Below, piece by piece: positions 1-7,562 of a stretch of 64,000 nt of DNA; position 1 is the stretch's first letter, and every line of letters starts with the position of its first letter. The notes beneath the pieces were generated by a model. The model was not told the DNA's origin. It made no database searches and saw only the letters and a list, made by a program, of their open reading frames with translations. The position numbers and the translations under genes are program-made. This DNA comes from Pseudoalteromonas sp. Z1A8 (GTDB taxonomy: Bacteria > Pseudomonadota > Gammaproteobacteria > Enterobacterales > Alteromonadaceae), in NCBI RefSeq assembly GCF_011378855.1, contig NZ_WTLB01000004.1, positions 1-64,000 of the forward strand, written 5' to 3'.

Positions 1-16
1 ATTCACTTACTTTAAC

Positions 17-745
17 TTACCGCGCCCTGTTTATTTGTAAATTAATTGAGGCGACAACTATCCTGACACAGGGGGTATCTTTAGGGGGTGTTGCACGGTA
101 TGGTCTATCAAATTCTAATATTCCAAATCTTCTTATGTAATAAGGAGTATGGTTTTTATGTAATTCGATTAGCTTCAACGATGGGATTTGATCAAAAATA
201 GTGAAATCAACATTATGCTCAACAAATTTAAGAAAATCACCTTCTAGACTTACACTCTTCTTTTTGGTGATTTTGTCTTTACACTTTTTATCCCAACCAG
301 AAATAAGGTCTGCTTTCAGCTTATTAGAATCTTTAAGGGCATTAAGGCTAGCACCATTTAAGCCACTTTTAGCAACAAAATAATATTTTACAGGCATTGA
401 AAAATGCCCTTGATGTGAGTGGTAACAAAGCTTACCAATTTCTAAAAGAACATCTGACAAATTTAATGGTGAGCTGTAGTATTTGCACTGAAAATTTTCC
501 CAATTTTCATCTGGGGTATAAGCAATAACATCACGCCCCATATCACCAGCCCCACCAACCCGATTGACTCGCGAATACTGTGTTTTCCAATATGTTGCTA
601 GTTCACAAGTAAACTCTTCCCAATCGTCTGCGTCCATTTGCTGTAAACGCTTTAATGGCGATATGACTTCGCCAGCTAAAGCTGATACTGCCGATAAAGG
701 AACATGGGCGCTTTTTGGGGAGGGGATCTCCGTTTCTAGTTCCAT
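17..745 (-). CDS. Mrr-like nuclease, ABC-three-component effector-like, C-terminus probably truncated
   Basis: This 242-residue protein resembles the effector subunit of ABC-three-component (ABC-3C) conflict systems. Residues 41-90 look like a restriction-endonuclease fold: an acidic WEEF helix, a glycine-rich GGAGDMGRDV segment (64-73, with Asp72), and a QCK strand (86-88) in place of the classic ExK. Residues 100-195 keep the helical spacer I associate with these effectors (EIGKLCY, a YYFVA strand, a GWDKKC segment). The following RRFG...RP...PP stretch (205-221) resembles the start of the ABC-3C C-terminal domain, but the protein ends about 20 residues later in unrelated sequence, and no other frame restores it. 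Partner middle-component and ATPase genes would be expected to the left, outside the window. The family call is from recall of conserved motifs and is moderately certain; truncation is inferred. Confidence 0.6.
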   Translation of the reverse strand: MELETEIPSPKSAHVPLSAVSALAGEVISPLKRLQQMDADDWEEFTCELATYWKTQYSRVNRVGGAGDMGRDVIAYTPDENWENFQCKYYSSPLNLSDVLLEIGKLCYHSHQGHFSMPVKYYFVAKSGLNGASLNALKDSNKLKADLISGWDKKCKDKITKKKSVSLEGDFLKFVEHNVDFTIFDQIPSLKLIELHKNHTPYYIRRFGILEFDRPYRATPPKDTPCVRIVVASINLQINRAR

Positions 746-945
746 CTATATAAATCTTCCAAATGTAATACTATTTATTATTTTTATTGAGAGAATATAG
801 CATCAAGACAAATATTCAACTCTAAACATTTTCTTACTTAAAAGTTAAATATAGCATTAATATCTTAATTACCAGCATCTCAATAAAGCTAAACGCTCAT
901 AGTATTGAATAATAGGAAAAAACCTCATGCTGCGTATTCACATAC
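746..945. other. Upstream region of the Mrr-like gene, no gene seen
   Basis: This is an AT-rich spacer with no supportable ORF. Read leftward it should carry the promoter of the Mrr-like gene. A TATATT hexamer is visible on the minus strand near position 795, but no convincing -35 partner is present. The start codon at 745 is preceded by a weak GGAAG about 11 bases upstream. Confidence 0.4.
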
Positions 946-976
946 AAAAAAGGTGAGCTAATTTGCTCACCTTTTT
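946..976. terminator. Bidirectional rho-independent terminator after gcvP
   Basis: A perfect 7-bp stem (GGTGAGC at 952-958, GCTCACC at 965-971) with a 6-base loop is flanked by an A run on the left and a T run on the right. It can therefore terminate transcription from either side. It lies about 100 bp past the gcvP stop codon. Confidence 0.85.
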
Positions 977-981
977 CAATA

Positions 982-1060
982 ATTATAGTTTGGGAATAGA
1001 GGTTGGATTCCCAATCTATAATAAAATTCCCAATCTATAATTTCATTCCCAAACTATAAT
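982..1060. repeat. Cluster of 16-bp repeats with 19-bp period
   Basis: The 16-mer ATTCCCAATCTATAAT occurs at 1007-1022 and 1026-1041, and a one-base variant ATTCCCAAACTATAAT at 1045-1060, giving an exact 19-bp period. The perfect reverse complement of the third copy lies at 982-997. The cluster sits between the gcvP stop codon and the terminator, so it is transcribed as the gcvP 3' untranslated region. Function is unknown; a multimeric binding site or RNA hairpins are both possible. Confidence 0.85.
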
Positions 1061-1080
1061 GACTTTGATCATCTCAGCTC

Positions 1081-3972
1081 TTAATCGCGGTATGTCTCAA
1101 CCGGTGGGCAAGCACACACTAAGTTACGGTCGCCGTATACGTCATCTATACGTGTAACGGTTGGCCAAAACTTGTTTTTAGCTACTGCAGGCACTGGGAA
1201 TGCAGCGTAAAAACGGTCGTACGCGCGGTCCCATTCGTTACCTAACACGTCGCCTTGTGTATGCGGTGCAAATACTAGCGGGTTGTTTTCGATTGACCAT
1301 TCGCCAGAGATTACTTTTTCAATTTCGCCTTTAATTGACACCATTGCTTCGATAAAGCGGTCAATCTCACCTTTAGATTCAGACTCAGTTGGCTCAATCA
1401 TTAATGTACCAGCTACTGGGAACGACATCGTTGGTGAATGAAAGCCGTAATCTTGCAAGCGCTTAGCTACGTCCATTTCAGTAATGCCTGATTGCTCTTT
1501 TAGCGGGCGCAAGTCAACAATACATTCGTGAGCAACACGGTTGTTACGACCACGGTATAAAATTGGGAAGTGCTTGCTTAGCTCATGCGTTAAGTAGTTA
1601 GCATTAACAATTGCCATTTCAGTGGCTTGTTTTAAGCCCTCTGAACCCATCATGGTGATGTAAGCCCATGAAATAGGTAAAATAGCGGCTGAGCCGTAAG
1701 GCGCGGCCGATACCGCACCATTACCAATGTTAGTACCTGGTACGTTAATTACGCTGTGGTTTGGCATAAATGGCGCAAGGTGCGATTTAACACCAATTGG
1801 GCCAACACCTGGACCACCGCCACCGTGTGGAATACAAAACGTTTTATGCAAGTTTAAGTGCGATACATCTGAGCCAATAAAGCCTGGGCTTGTTACGCCA
1901 ACTTGCGCGTTCATGTTTGCGCCGTCCATGTAAACTTGGCCGCCGTGCTCATGAATAATGTCACAAATTTCGCGAATTGTTTCTTCGTATACGCCGTGCG
2001 TAGACGGGTATGTGATCATGATGCACGATAAGTTTTCAGCAACTTCTTCAGCTTTCGCTTTAAGGTCGGCCATGTCTACGTTACCGTTTTTGTCGCAGTT
2101 AACTACCACAATTTTCATGCTCGCCATTTGCGCTGATGCAGGGTTAGTACCGTGCGCAGAGCTTGGAATTAAACATACATTACGGTGTGCATCCCCTCGT
2201 GACTCGTGGTATTTACGAATCGCGATTAAGCCTGCGTATTCACCTTGCGCACCAGAGTTTGGCTGAAGTGATACTGCATCGTAACCGGTAATGTTTACTA
2301 GCCAGTCGTGTAGCTCGCCAATCATTATTTGGTAACCCTCTGCTTGATCTAGCGGGCAGAATGGGTGAAGGTTTGCAAATTCAGGCCACGTAATTGGGAT
2401 CATCTCTGCGGTCGCGTTTAGTTTCATGGTACATGAGCCTAACGAGATCATTGAGTGATTAAGCGATAAGTCTTTGCTTTCTAGTCGCTTAATGTAGCGA
2501 AGCATGTCTGTTTCGCTGTGGTAGCTGTTAAAGTTTGGATGCGTTAGTACTTCGTCGTCACGTACTAAACTTGCAGGAATTGACTCGCTGCCATTTGCTT
2601 CAACGTCGGCTGCAATAGCGTCAACACTTAGGCCATGGCCTTCGCCTAAAATAATATCGAATAACTCAGCTACATTGGCACGTGTTGTTGTCTCTGATAC
2701 CGAAATTGAGTACTCGCCTTCGTGGTTTGTTGCAAAGTTTACGCCTTTTGCAATTGCACGCGCTATTATGTCGTCTTTGCTGTCGCTTACTACTGTTAGC
2801 GTATCAAACCAAGTGCTGTGCTTAAGTGCGATGCCTTTAGCTTTTAGGCCAGTTGCTAAAATATCAGCAAAGCGATGTATACGCTGCGCGATAGTTTTTA
2901 AGCCTTGTGGGCCGTGATACACAGCGTAAAACGCTGCCATGTTGGCAAGTAATACTTGCGCTGTACAAATGTTTGAATTGGCTTTGTCGCGGCGAATGTG
3001 TTGTTCGCGCGTTTGCATTGCCATACGTAGTGCGTCGTTACCTAAACGGTCTTTAGATACACCAATAATACGACCAGGTAATGAACGTTTGTATGCGTCA
3101 CGTGTTGCAAAAAATGCAGCATGAGGACCGCCGTAACCCATAGGTACGCCAAAACGCTGAGCCGAACCAAGTACTACATCTGCGCCTAGTTTACCCGGTG
3201 CTTTTAATAGTAATAAACTCATTATGTCGGCAGCAACACAGGCAATGGCCTTTTTGCTTTGTACGCCAGCAATTAGGTCAGTTATGTCTACCACTTCGCC
3301 TGATGTAGTTGGGTATTGGAACAATGCGCCAAAAATGTCGTGGTTAACGGCATCTTCTGCTTTACCTACAATTATTTCAAAACCAAACTGCTCGGCACGC
3401 GTTGTTACTACGTCGATTGTTTGTGTGTGTACGTCGTCGGCGATAAAAAATGCATTGGCTTTTTTAGCTTTTGATACGCGTTTTGCAAGGCCCATAGCTT
3501 CTGCAGCCGCTGTTGATTCGTCAAGCAGTGATGCGCTTGCTAAATCAAGACCGGTTAAATCTAGGGTCATAGTTTGGAAGTTTAATAATGATTCTAAACG
3601 CCCTTGAGCAATCTCTGGCTGATACGGTGTGTACGCTGTATACCAACCTGGATTTTCTAGTACGTTACGTAAAATTACGTGCGGTACGTTAGTTGGGTGG
3701 TAGCCTTGGCCAATGTACGATTTGAAAACTTTATTTTTGCTTGCTACTGATTTTAGGTAGCTTAGTGTTTCAACTTCAGTACGGCTTTCGCCAACTGTTA
3801 GCGGTTGCTCTAGACGAATGCTAGCCGGTACAGTTTGGTCAATGAGCTCTTGCACACTCGATACTTCTAAAGCACTTAGCATATCGCTTACTTGTGCTGG
3901 GCTTGGCCCAATATGGCGGCGAATAAAATCTTGCTTTTGCTCTAGTTCTTCAAGAGATTTGGCGTTTGACAT
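1081..3972 (-). CDS. gcvP: Glycine dehydrogenase (decarboxylating), P-protein of the glycine cleavage system
   Basis: GcvP is the pyridoxal-phosphate subunit that decarboxylates glycine and passes the aminomethyl group to the lipoyl arm of GcvH. The 963-residue length is that of the fused single-chain P-protein. The PLP-binding lysine is Lys710 in an [15 protein letters not shown] motif, and the N-terminal half has the usual RRHIGP start and [11 protein letters not shown] segment. It is the last gene of the gcvT-like/gcvT/gcvH/gcvP cluster. Its start is separated from the gcvH stop by 161 bp containing a terminator, so it may have its own promoter. Confidence 0.97.
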   Translation of the reverse strand: MSNAKSLEELEQKQDFIRRHIGPSPAQVSDMLSALEVSSVQELIDQTVPASIRLEQPLTVGESRTEVETLSYLKSVASKNKVFKSYIGQGYHPTNVPHVILRNVLENPGWYTAYTPYQPEIAQGRLESLLNFQTMTLDLTGLDLASASLLDESTAAAEAMGLAKRVSKAKKANAFFIADDVHTQTIDVVTTRAEQFGFEIIVGKAEDAVNHDIFGALFQYPTTSGEVVDITDLIAGVQSKKAIACVAADIMSLLLLKAPGKLGADVVLGSAQRFGVPMGYGGPHAAFFATRDAYKRSLPGRIIGVSKDRLGNDALRMAMQTREQHIRRDKANSNICTAQVLLANMAAFYAVYHGPQGLKTIAQRIHRFADILATGLKAKGIALKHSTWFDTLTVVSDSKDDIIARAIAKGVNFATNHEGEYSISVSETTTRANVAELFDIILGEGHGLSVDAIAADVEANGSESIPASLVRDDEVLTHPNFNSYHSETDMLRYIKRLESKDLSLNHSMISLGSCTMKLNATAEMIPITWPEFANLHPFCPLDQAEGYQIMIGELHDWLVNITGYDAVSLQPNSGAQGEYAGLIAIRKYHESRGDAHRNVCLIPSSAHGTNPASAQMASMKIVVVNCDKNGNVDMADLKAKAEEVAENLSCIMITYPSTHGVYEETIREICDIIHEHGGQVYMDGANMNAQVGVTSPGFIGSDVSHLNLHKTFCIPHGGGGPGVGPIGVKSHLAPFMPNHSVINVPGTNIGNGAVSAAPYGSAAILPISWAYITMMGSEGLKQATEMAIVNANYLTHELSKHFPILYRGRNNRVAHECIVDLRPLKEQSGITEMDVAKRLQDYGFHSPTMSFPVAGTLMIEPTESESKGEIDRFIEAMVSIKGEIEKVISGEWSIENNPLVFAPHTQGDVLGNEWDRAYDRFYAAFPVPAVAKNKFWPTVTRIDDVYGDRNLVCACPPVETYRD

Positions 3973-4079
3973 GAATCCAGATTCCTATGATCCTAAATGC
4001 TAATGGGTAACTAGCATTAATTAAAATATTTGACGATTTAACAGTTCACTCAGTATGGGGTGGTGAGCTGTAAAATCAT

Positions 4080-4114
4080 AAAAGCCCCATTTTTATACAT
4101 TAAACGGGGCTTTT
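4080..4114 (-). terminator. Rho-independent terminator downstream of gcvH
   Basis: AAAAGCCCC (4080-4088) and GGGGCTTTT (4106-4114) pair as a 9-bp stem around a 17-base loop. On the minus strand the arm ends in a T run just past the gcvH stop. It would separate gcvTH from gcvP, at least partially. Confidence 0.75.
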
Positions 4115-4133
4115 AGTTATCTACAAAAAATGA

Positions 4134-4523
4134 TTATTCTTCGTCGATAGTGTGCGAGTAACCTTCAGCGTCTAATAAGTTGTCTAGCTCAGACTCGTCA
4201 GATGCTTTAATACGGAATAACCAACCGTCGCCGTAAGCGTCGCTGTTTACTGTTTCAGGTGAATCTTCTAGCTCTTCGTTAATAGCAACAATTTCGCCAC
4301 TGATAGGTGCGTAAATGTCTGATGCTGCTTTAACCGACTCTGCTACTGCACAGTCTTCGCCAGCGTCTACTTCGTCGCCAACTTCTGGTAATTCAACAAA
4401 TACCATGTCGCCAAGAAGCTCTTGTGCATGCTCAGAAATACCAACAGTAAATGTACCGTCGCCTTCACTGCGAACCCACTCGTGTGAAGGTGCGTATTTT
4501 AACTCGCTAGGAATGTTGCTCAT
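4134..4523 (-). CDS. gcvH: Glycine cleavage system H protein (lipoyl carrier)
   Basis: GcvH carries the lipoyl group that shuttles the aminomethyl intermediate between P, T and L proteins. The 129-residue length is normal for the family. Lys65 in the AESVKAASD motif is the lipoylated lysine, and the SHEWVR and [12 protein letters not shown] segments are characteristic. The start codon is preceded by AAAGGAC at good spacing. A 32-bp palindrome lies between this gene and gcvT. Confidence 0.97.
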   Translation of the reverse strand: MSNIPSELKYAPSHEWVRSEGDGTFTVGISEHAQELLGDMVFVELPEVGDEVDAGEDCAVAESVKAASDIYAPISGEIVAINEELEDSPETVNSDAYGDGWLFRIKASDESELDNLLDAEGYSHTIDEE

Positions 4524-4553
4524 TTTATTTGTCCTTTGGTTTATATTGGGAGG

Positions 4554-4585
4554 ATACCAATCGCAATAATTATTGTGATTGGTAT
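4554..4585. repeat. 32-bp palindrome between gcvT and gcvH
   Basis: Two 16-base arms beginning and ending with ATACCAATC / GATTGGTAT are complementary except for one position that would be a G-U pair in RNA. The outer ATACCAAT is the same end sequence seen on the MITE-like element at 14696-14856, so this may be a minimal or decayed member of that repeat family. As RNA it would fold into a loopless hairpin within the gcvTH transcript. Confidence 0.8.
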
Positions 4586-4596
4586 AACCAAATTAT

Positions 4597-5679
4597 TTAA
4601 ATTATTGATTTACCGTTACGTACAAAGCTAGGCTTTACTACTTTAACGTTTACTAATTTTTTACGCATTTCTACTTGAGCTGTATCGCCTGTTGAACGTG
4701 GTACACGTGCAAGGGCTACACTAAAACCAAGTGTTGGTGAAAAAGTACCAGAAGTAATGATACCTATCCCACCGTCAACAATTACTTTAGAACCGCTACG
4801 CAAAACGCCTTTTTCTTCAAACACTAAGCCAACTAGTTTGTCAGTGCTTTTTTCTGCGCGTTGCTTAACAAGTACGTCACGACCAATAAAATCGCGATCT
4901 TCTGGTTCCCATGCAATGGTCCATGCCATGTTAGCAGCAAGTGGTGATACACTTTCGTCCATATCTAGGCCGTAAAGGTTCATACCTGCTTCTAAACGTA
5001 ACGTGTCGCGTGCACCTAAACCAGCTGGCGCTACACCTGCATCTAACAGTTGTTGCCATAAATCGGCTGCTTGGTCGTTCGGTACTACTATTTCGTAACC
5101 GTCTTCGCCAGTATAACCCGTTGTGGCAATAAATAAATCACCTACTTGAACGCCAAAAAACGGCTTCATACCTTCAACGGCTGCTTGTTGCTCAGCATTT
5201 AAAAGTGTGGCTGTTTTTGCTTTAGCGTTAGGGCCTTGTACTGCAATCATTGCAAACTCTGGGCGCTCTGTAACAGTTACGTCAAAGTCGCTCGATACGT
5301 TAGCTAAATGTGCTAGGTCTTTTTCGCGCGTTGCTGAGTTAACAACTAGGCGGTAAAAGGTTTCGCTAAAGAAATAAATAATTAAGTCGTCTATTACACC
5401 GCCTTGCTCGTTAAGCATGCCAGTGTAAAGCGCTTTACCTGGTACGGTTAATTTTGCAACGTCGTTAGCTACTAGCTTACGTAAAAATGCTTGTGCTTGA
5501 GGCCCTTCAATATCAACAATAGTCATGTGTGATACATCAAACATGCCTGCGTCGGTGCGAACGGCATTGTGTTCTTCTATTTGTGAGCCGTAGTTGATTG
5601 GCATTTCCCAGCCATGAAAATCAACCATTTTAGCGCCCGCTTCTAGGTGCTTAGCATGTAGTACAGTTTTAGAAGTCAT
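4597..5679 (-). CDS. gcvT: Aminomethyltransferase, T-protein of the glycine cleavage system
   Basis: GcvT releases ammonia from the aminomethyl-lipoyl arm and transfers the one-carbon unit to tetrahydrofolate. The 360-residue length matches the family. [12 protein letters not shown] near the N-terminus, FDVSHM, the [10 protein letters not shown] folate-site segment and [12 protein letters not shown] are all present. The start is supported by GAAGGAATGTT directly upstream. It lies 117 bp downstream of the gcvT-like gene and upstream of gcvH. No tandem glycine-riboswitch architecture was recognised in that 117-bp spacer, which is probably too short to hold one. Confidence 0.97.
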   Translation of the reverse strand: MTSKTVLHAKHLEAGAKMVDFHGWEMPINYGSQIEEHNAVRTDAGMFDVSHMTIVDIEGPQAQAFLRKLVANDVAKLTVPGKALYTGMLNEQGGVIDDLIIYFFSETFYRLVVNSATREKDLAHLANVSSDFDVTVTERPEFAMIAVQGPNAKAKTATLLNAEQQAAVEGMKPFFGVQVGDLFIATTGYTGEDGYEIVVPNDQAADLWQQLLDAGVAPAGLGARDTLRLEAGMNLYGLDMDESVSPLAANMAWTIAWEPEDRDFIGRDVLVKQRAEKSTDKLVGLVFEEKGVLRSGSKVIVDGGIGIITSGTFSPTLGFSVALARVPRSTGDTAQVEMRKKLVNVKVVKPSFVRNGKSII

Positions 5680-5731
5680 AACATTCCTTCACGTTTAAAT
5701 TAACCCTGTTTAGGGCGTGGCTTAAATAGAC

Positions 5732-5783
5732 TTTAATTGCTTAATCGCAATTAAAAACAGGTAAACATTGTTATGTTCACCTG
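5732..5783 (-). terminator. Terminator-like hairpin after the gcvT-like gene
   Basis: On the minus strand CAGGTGAACAT pairs with ATGTTTACCTG (one mismatch) around a 4-base loop and is followed by TTTTT (5753-5783). It is followed at once by a second hairpin with perfect arms TTAATTGC / GCAATTAA (5732-5753). Their position between the gcvT-like gene and gcvT suggests attenuation or a separate gcvT promoter. Confidence 0.6.
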
Positions 5784-5796
5784 TTGTTTGTATTCG

Positions 5797-6396
5797 TTAT
5801 GCGGCTTCACTATGCATAAGTGCAAAACCTTGCGCTTGCATGTAGCTTTGCCATTTTTGTAATTCTTGTTGTTTAGCTACTAATACAAAGTGTTGTTCGT
5901 CGTTTTTATCAATGGCGGTAATAAATACATCACCACTTTGCGCACCGTAGCATAGTTGCGCGTCAGAAAGGCGCAAACCGGGTGTTAATTTAAAAGCATT
6001 TACTAGAGTATCAAACGCGTTGTCGCCACTTAAAATAAAGCTTGCTAGGTCGGTGCGTACTACATAATCAATATCAAAACGTAGCTGTTGCTCGTTTATA
6101 AGTGCTTGTAGTTGAAGGCTTGCGTTGTGTGGCAGTACAAATCTAAAGGCGGTTTCGCTAAAGTAATAAACAGCAAAGCTGTAGTCAGAATTATAGTCGC
6201 CATCAAGCGTGCCTTTTAAGCCTAAACCGCTGGCGGTAAGCTTAGTTAAATCAAGGCCTAAAATAGTGCTTAAAAATACACTGGTTTCGGTGCCGCTAAA
6301 ATCCATTACAACGTGATTGTTGTTAGTTTGCAAAGCGTTAGTAACCGCACTACTTGCGTTGCTGTGGCGGGCAAACATTATTGGGTTAAAAGTCAT
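5797..6396 (-). CDS. Truncated, divergent GcvT-like paralogue
   Basis: This 199-residue protein aligns by eye to the middle of its neighbour GcvT. It shares a DFSG / KLT...G block (residues 32-57), a YFSETAFRFV strand (78-87), FDI...DLASFILSG.NA (108-127), and a GAQSGDVFITA segment (151-161) matching Gcv[12 protein letters not shown]. It lacks GcvT's N-terminal HGWEMP block, the NEQGG folate-site segment, the [11 protein letters not shown] segment and the C-terminal barrel, so aminomethyl transfer is unlikely. It heads the gcv cluster and is divergent from a LysR gene. I chose the ATG at 6396 because an AGG lies 8 bases upstream; a GTG nine bases earlier is the alternative. A regulatory or folate-binding role is only a guess. 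Confidence 0.75.
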   Translation of the reverse strand: MTFNPIMFARHSNASSAVTNALQTNNNHVVMDFSGTETSVFLSTILGLDLTKLTASGLGLKGTLDGDYNSDYSFAVYYFSETAFRFVLPHNASLQLQALINEQQLRFDIDYVVRTDLASFILSGDNAFDTLVNAFKLTPGLRLSDAQLCYGAQSGDVFITAIDKNDEQHFVLVAKQQELQKWQSYMQAQGFALMHSEAA

Positions 6397-6453
6397 AACA
6401 AACACCTGTGTATTTTCGATTACAAAAGTATATTGCCCACGCCTACCAACAAC

Positions 6454-6518
6454 AAATTGTAATTTTTTATCAATTGATAAATAATACTTATATATATAGC
6501 TATATAAATTGTAATTTT
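6454..6518. promoter_or_regulatory. Duplicated 13-mer in the gcvT-like/lysR divergent promoter region
   Basis: AAATTGTAATTTT occurs exactly twice, at 6454-6466 and 6506-6518, in the 126-bp divergent spacer. The second copy ends four bases before the lysR start codon, occupying the place where a ribosome-binding site would be. AT-rich half-sites of this kind in a divergent promoter fit autoregulation by the LysR protein, which is an inference. Confidence 0.5.
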
Positions 6519-6522
6519 AAAT

Positions 6523-7374
6523 ATGAAAAACATATCAACCGACGGTTTACGTACTTTTGTGATGGTAGTTGAAATAGGTGGCTTTGCTAAAGCAGGCGAT
6601 TTACTTGGCCTTTCGCAACCTGCTGTAAGTTTGCAAATAAAGCGCTTAGAAGACGTGCTCGGATATAAACTATTTAAAAAACAAGGACAGCGCCAAGTAT
6701 TAAACCAGTACGGCGAGCTATTATTGCCTATGGCAAAACAAATGATGCAACACAACGATGCTATTTTGCAGCAGTTCACCTCAGAGAACATTGCAGGTAA
6801 AGTGCGCTTGGGTATTCCGAGCGAATTTGCTGCGCGTATTTTACCTTCTATTATTGGCGACTTTGTGGCGCTCTACCCTGAGGTGTCGTTAGAAGTTAAA
6901 TCGCGTTTAAGTAAGCATTTACTTTCGGCCTCTAGGCAAGATCAGTTCGATTTAGTACTTGCACTCAATGAGCGACTCAACTCTGATAAGTTTCCTATTT
7001 TTATGCAAGACGAATTAGTGTGGGTGGGCGACCTATCACTTGCGCAAAACGATGTGGTTACGCTAGTTACCGCACCAGAGGGGTGTATTTATCGTCGCCG
7101 TGCAATTGATGCATTAAAAAATGCGGGCATAAAATACCGTATCGTATACAGCAACGCCGATTTAACCGGCCTTATTGCGGCATTAAAAGAAGGCTTAGGT
7201 ATTACGGTACTTGCTAAAAGCACAGTACCGAGTGAGCTTAACTACCAAGTTCAAACCAAACATTTACCCACTCTTGGTAATATTGGTATTAGTTTAATTA
7301 AAAGTTCGGGTGAATCTGACCATGCTGTAGATAAACTCGCGGAGTTTATAGCGCTACGCTTAGGTTATAGCTAA
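6523..7374 (+). CDS. LysR-family transcriptional regulator, divergent from the gcv cluster
   Basis: This 283-residue protein has an N-terminal winged helix-turn-helix (residues 6-65, with AGDLLGLSQPAVSLQIKRLE) and a periplasmic-binding-protein-like effector domain (about 88-280). The effector is not predictable from sequence. Divergence from the gcvT-like gene suggests control of the gcv cluster, analogous in position to GcvA but not shown to be its orthologue. The TonB-dependent receptor downstream is on the same strand, 188 bp away. No Shine-Dalgarno sequence is visible before the start. Confidence 0.93.
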   Translation: MKNISTDGLRTFVMVVEIGGFAKAGDLLGLSQPAVSLQIKRLEDVLGYKLFKKQGQRQVLNQYGELLLPMAKQMMQHNDAILQQFTSENIAGKVRLGIPSEFAARILPSIIGDFVALYPEVSLEVKSRLSKHLLSASRQDQFDLVLALNERLNSDKFPIFMQDELVWVGDLSLAQNDVVTLVTAPEGCIYRRRAIDALKNAGIKYRIVYSNADLTGLIAALKEGLGITVLAKSTVPSELNYQVQTKHLPTLGNIGISLIKSSGESDHAVDKLAEFIALRLGYS

Positions 7375-7562
7375 TCAAAACTTTATAACTAGTTTATAAG
7401 TTATGAAGCAATACAAAAGAAACAATTTAGTTAACAAAGTTGCATAGGTTGTTGTTTTTAATTCTATTAAACTGAATAATTAAATACTTAATAACATTGA
7501 TTCGTATTCGTTAACGTGTTCAAATTACGCCAATTTAGATAATTGACATGATTAGGAACACA

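Noticed and set aside
982-1060. Replication origin iterons
   Set aside because: The period and copies are iteron-like, but there is no replication initiator, DnaA box cluster or AT-rich unwinding region, and the site lies in a gcvP 3' untranslated region.
5680-5796. Glycine riboswitch upstream of gcvT
   Set aside because: The spacer is only 117 bp and contains a terminator-like hairpin and a small stem; the tandem aptamer layout is not visible.
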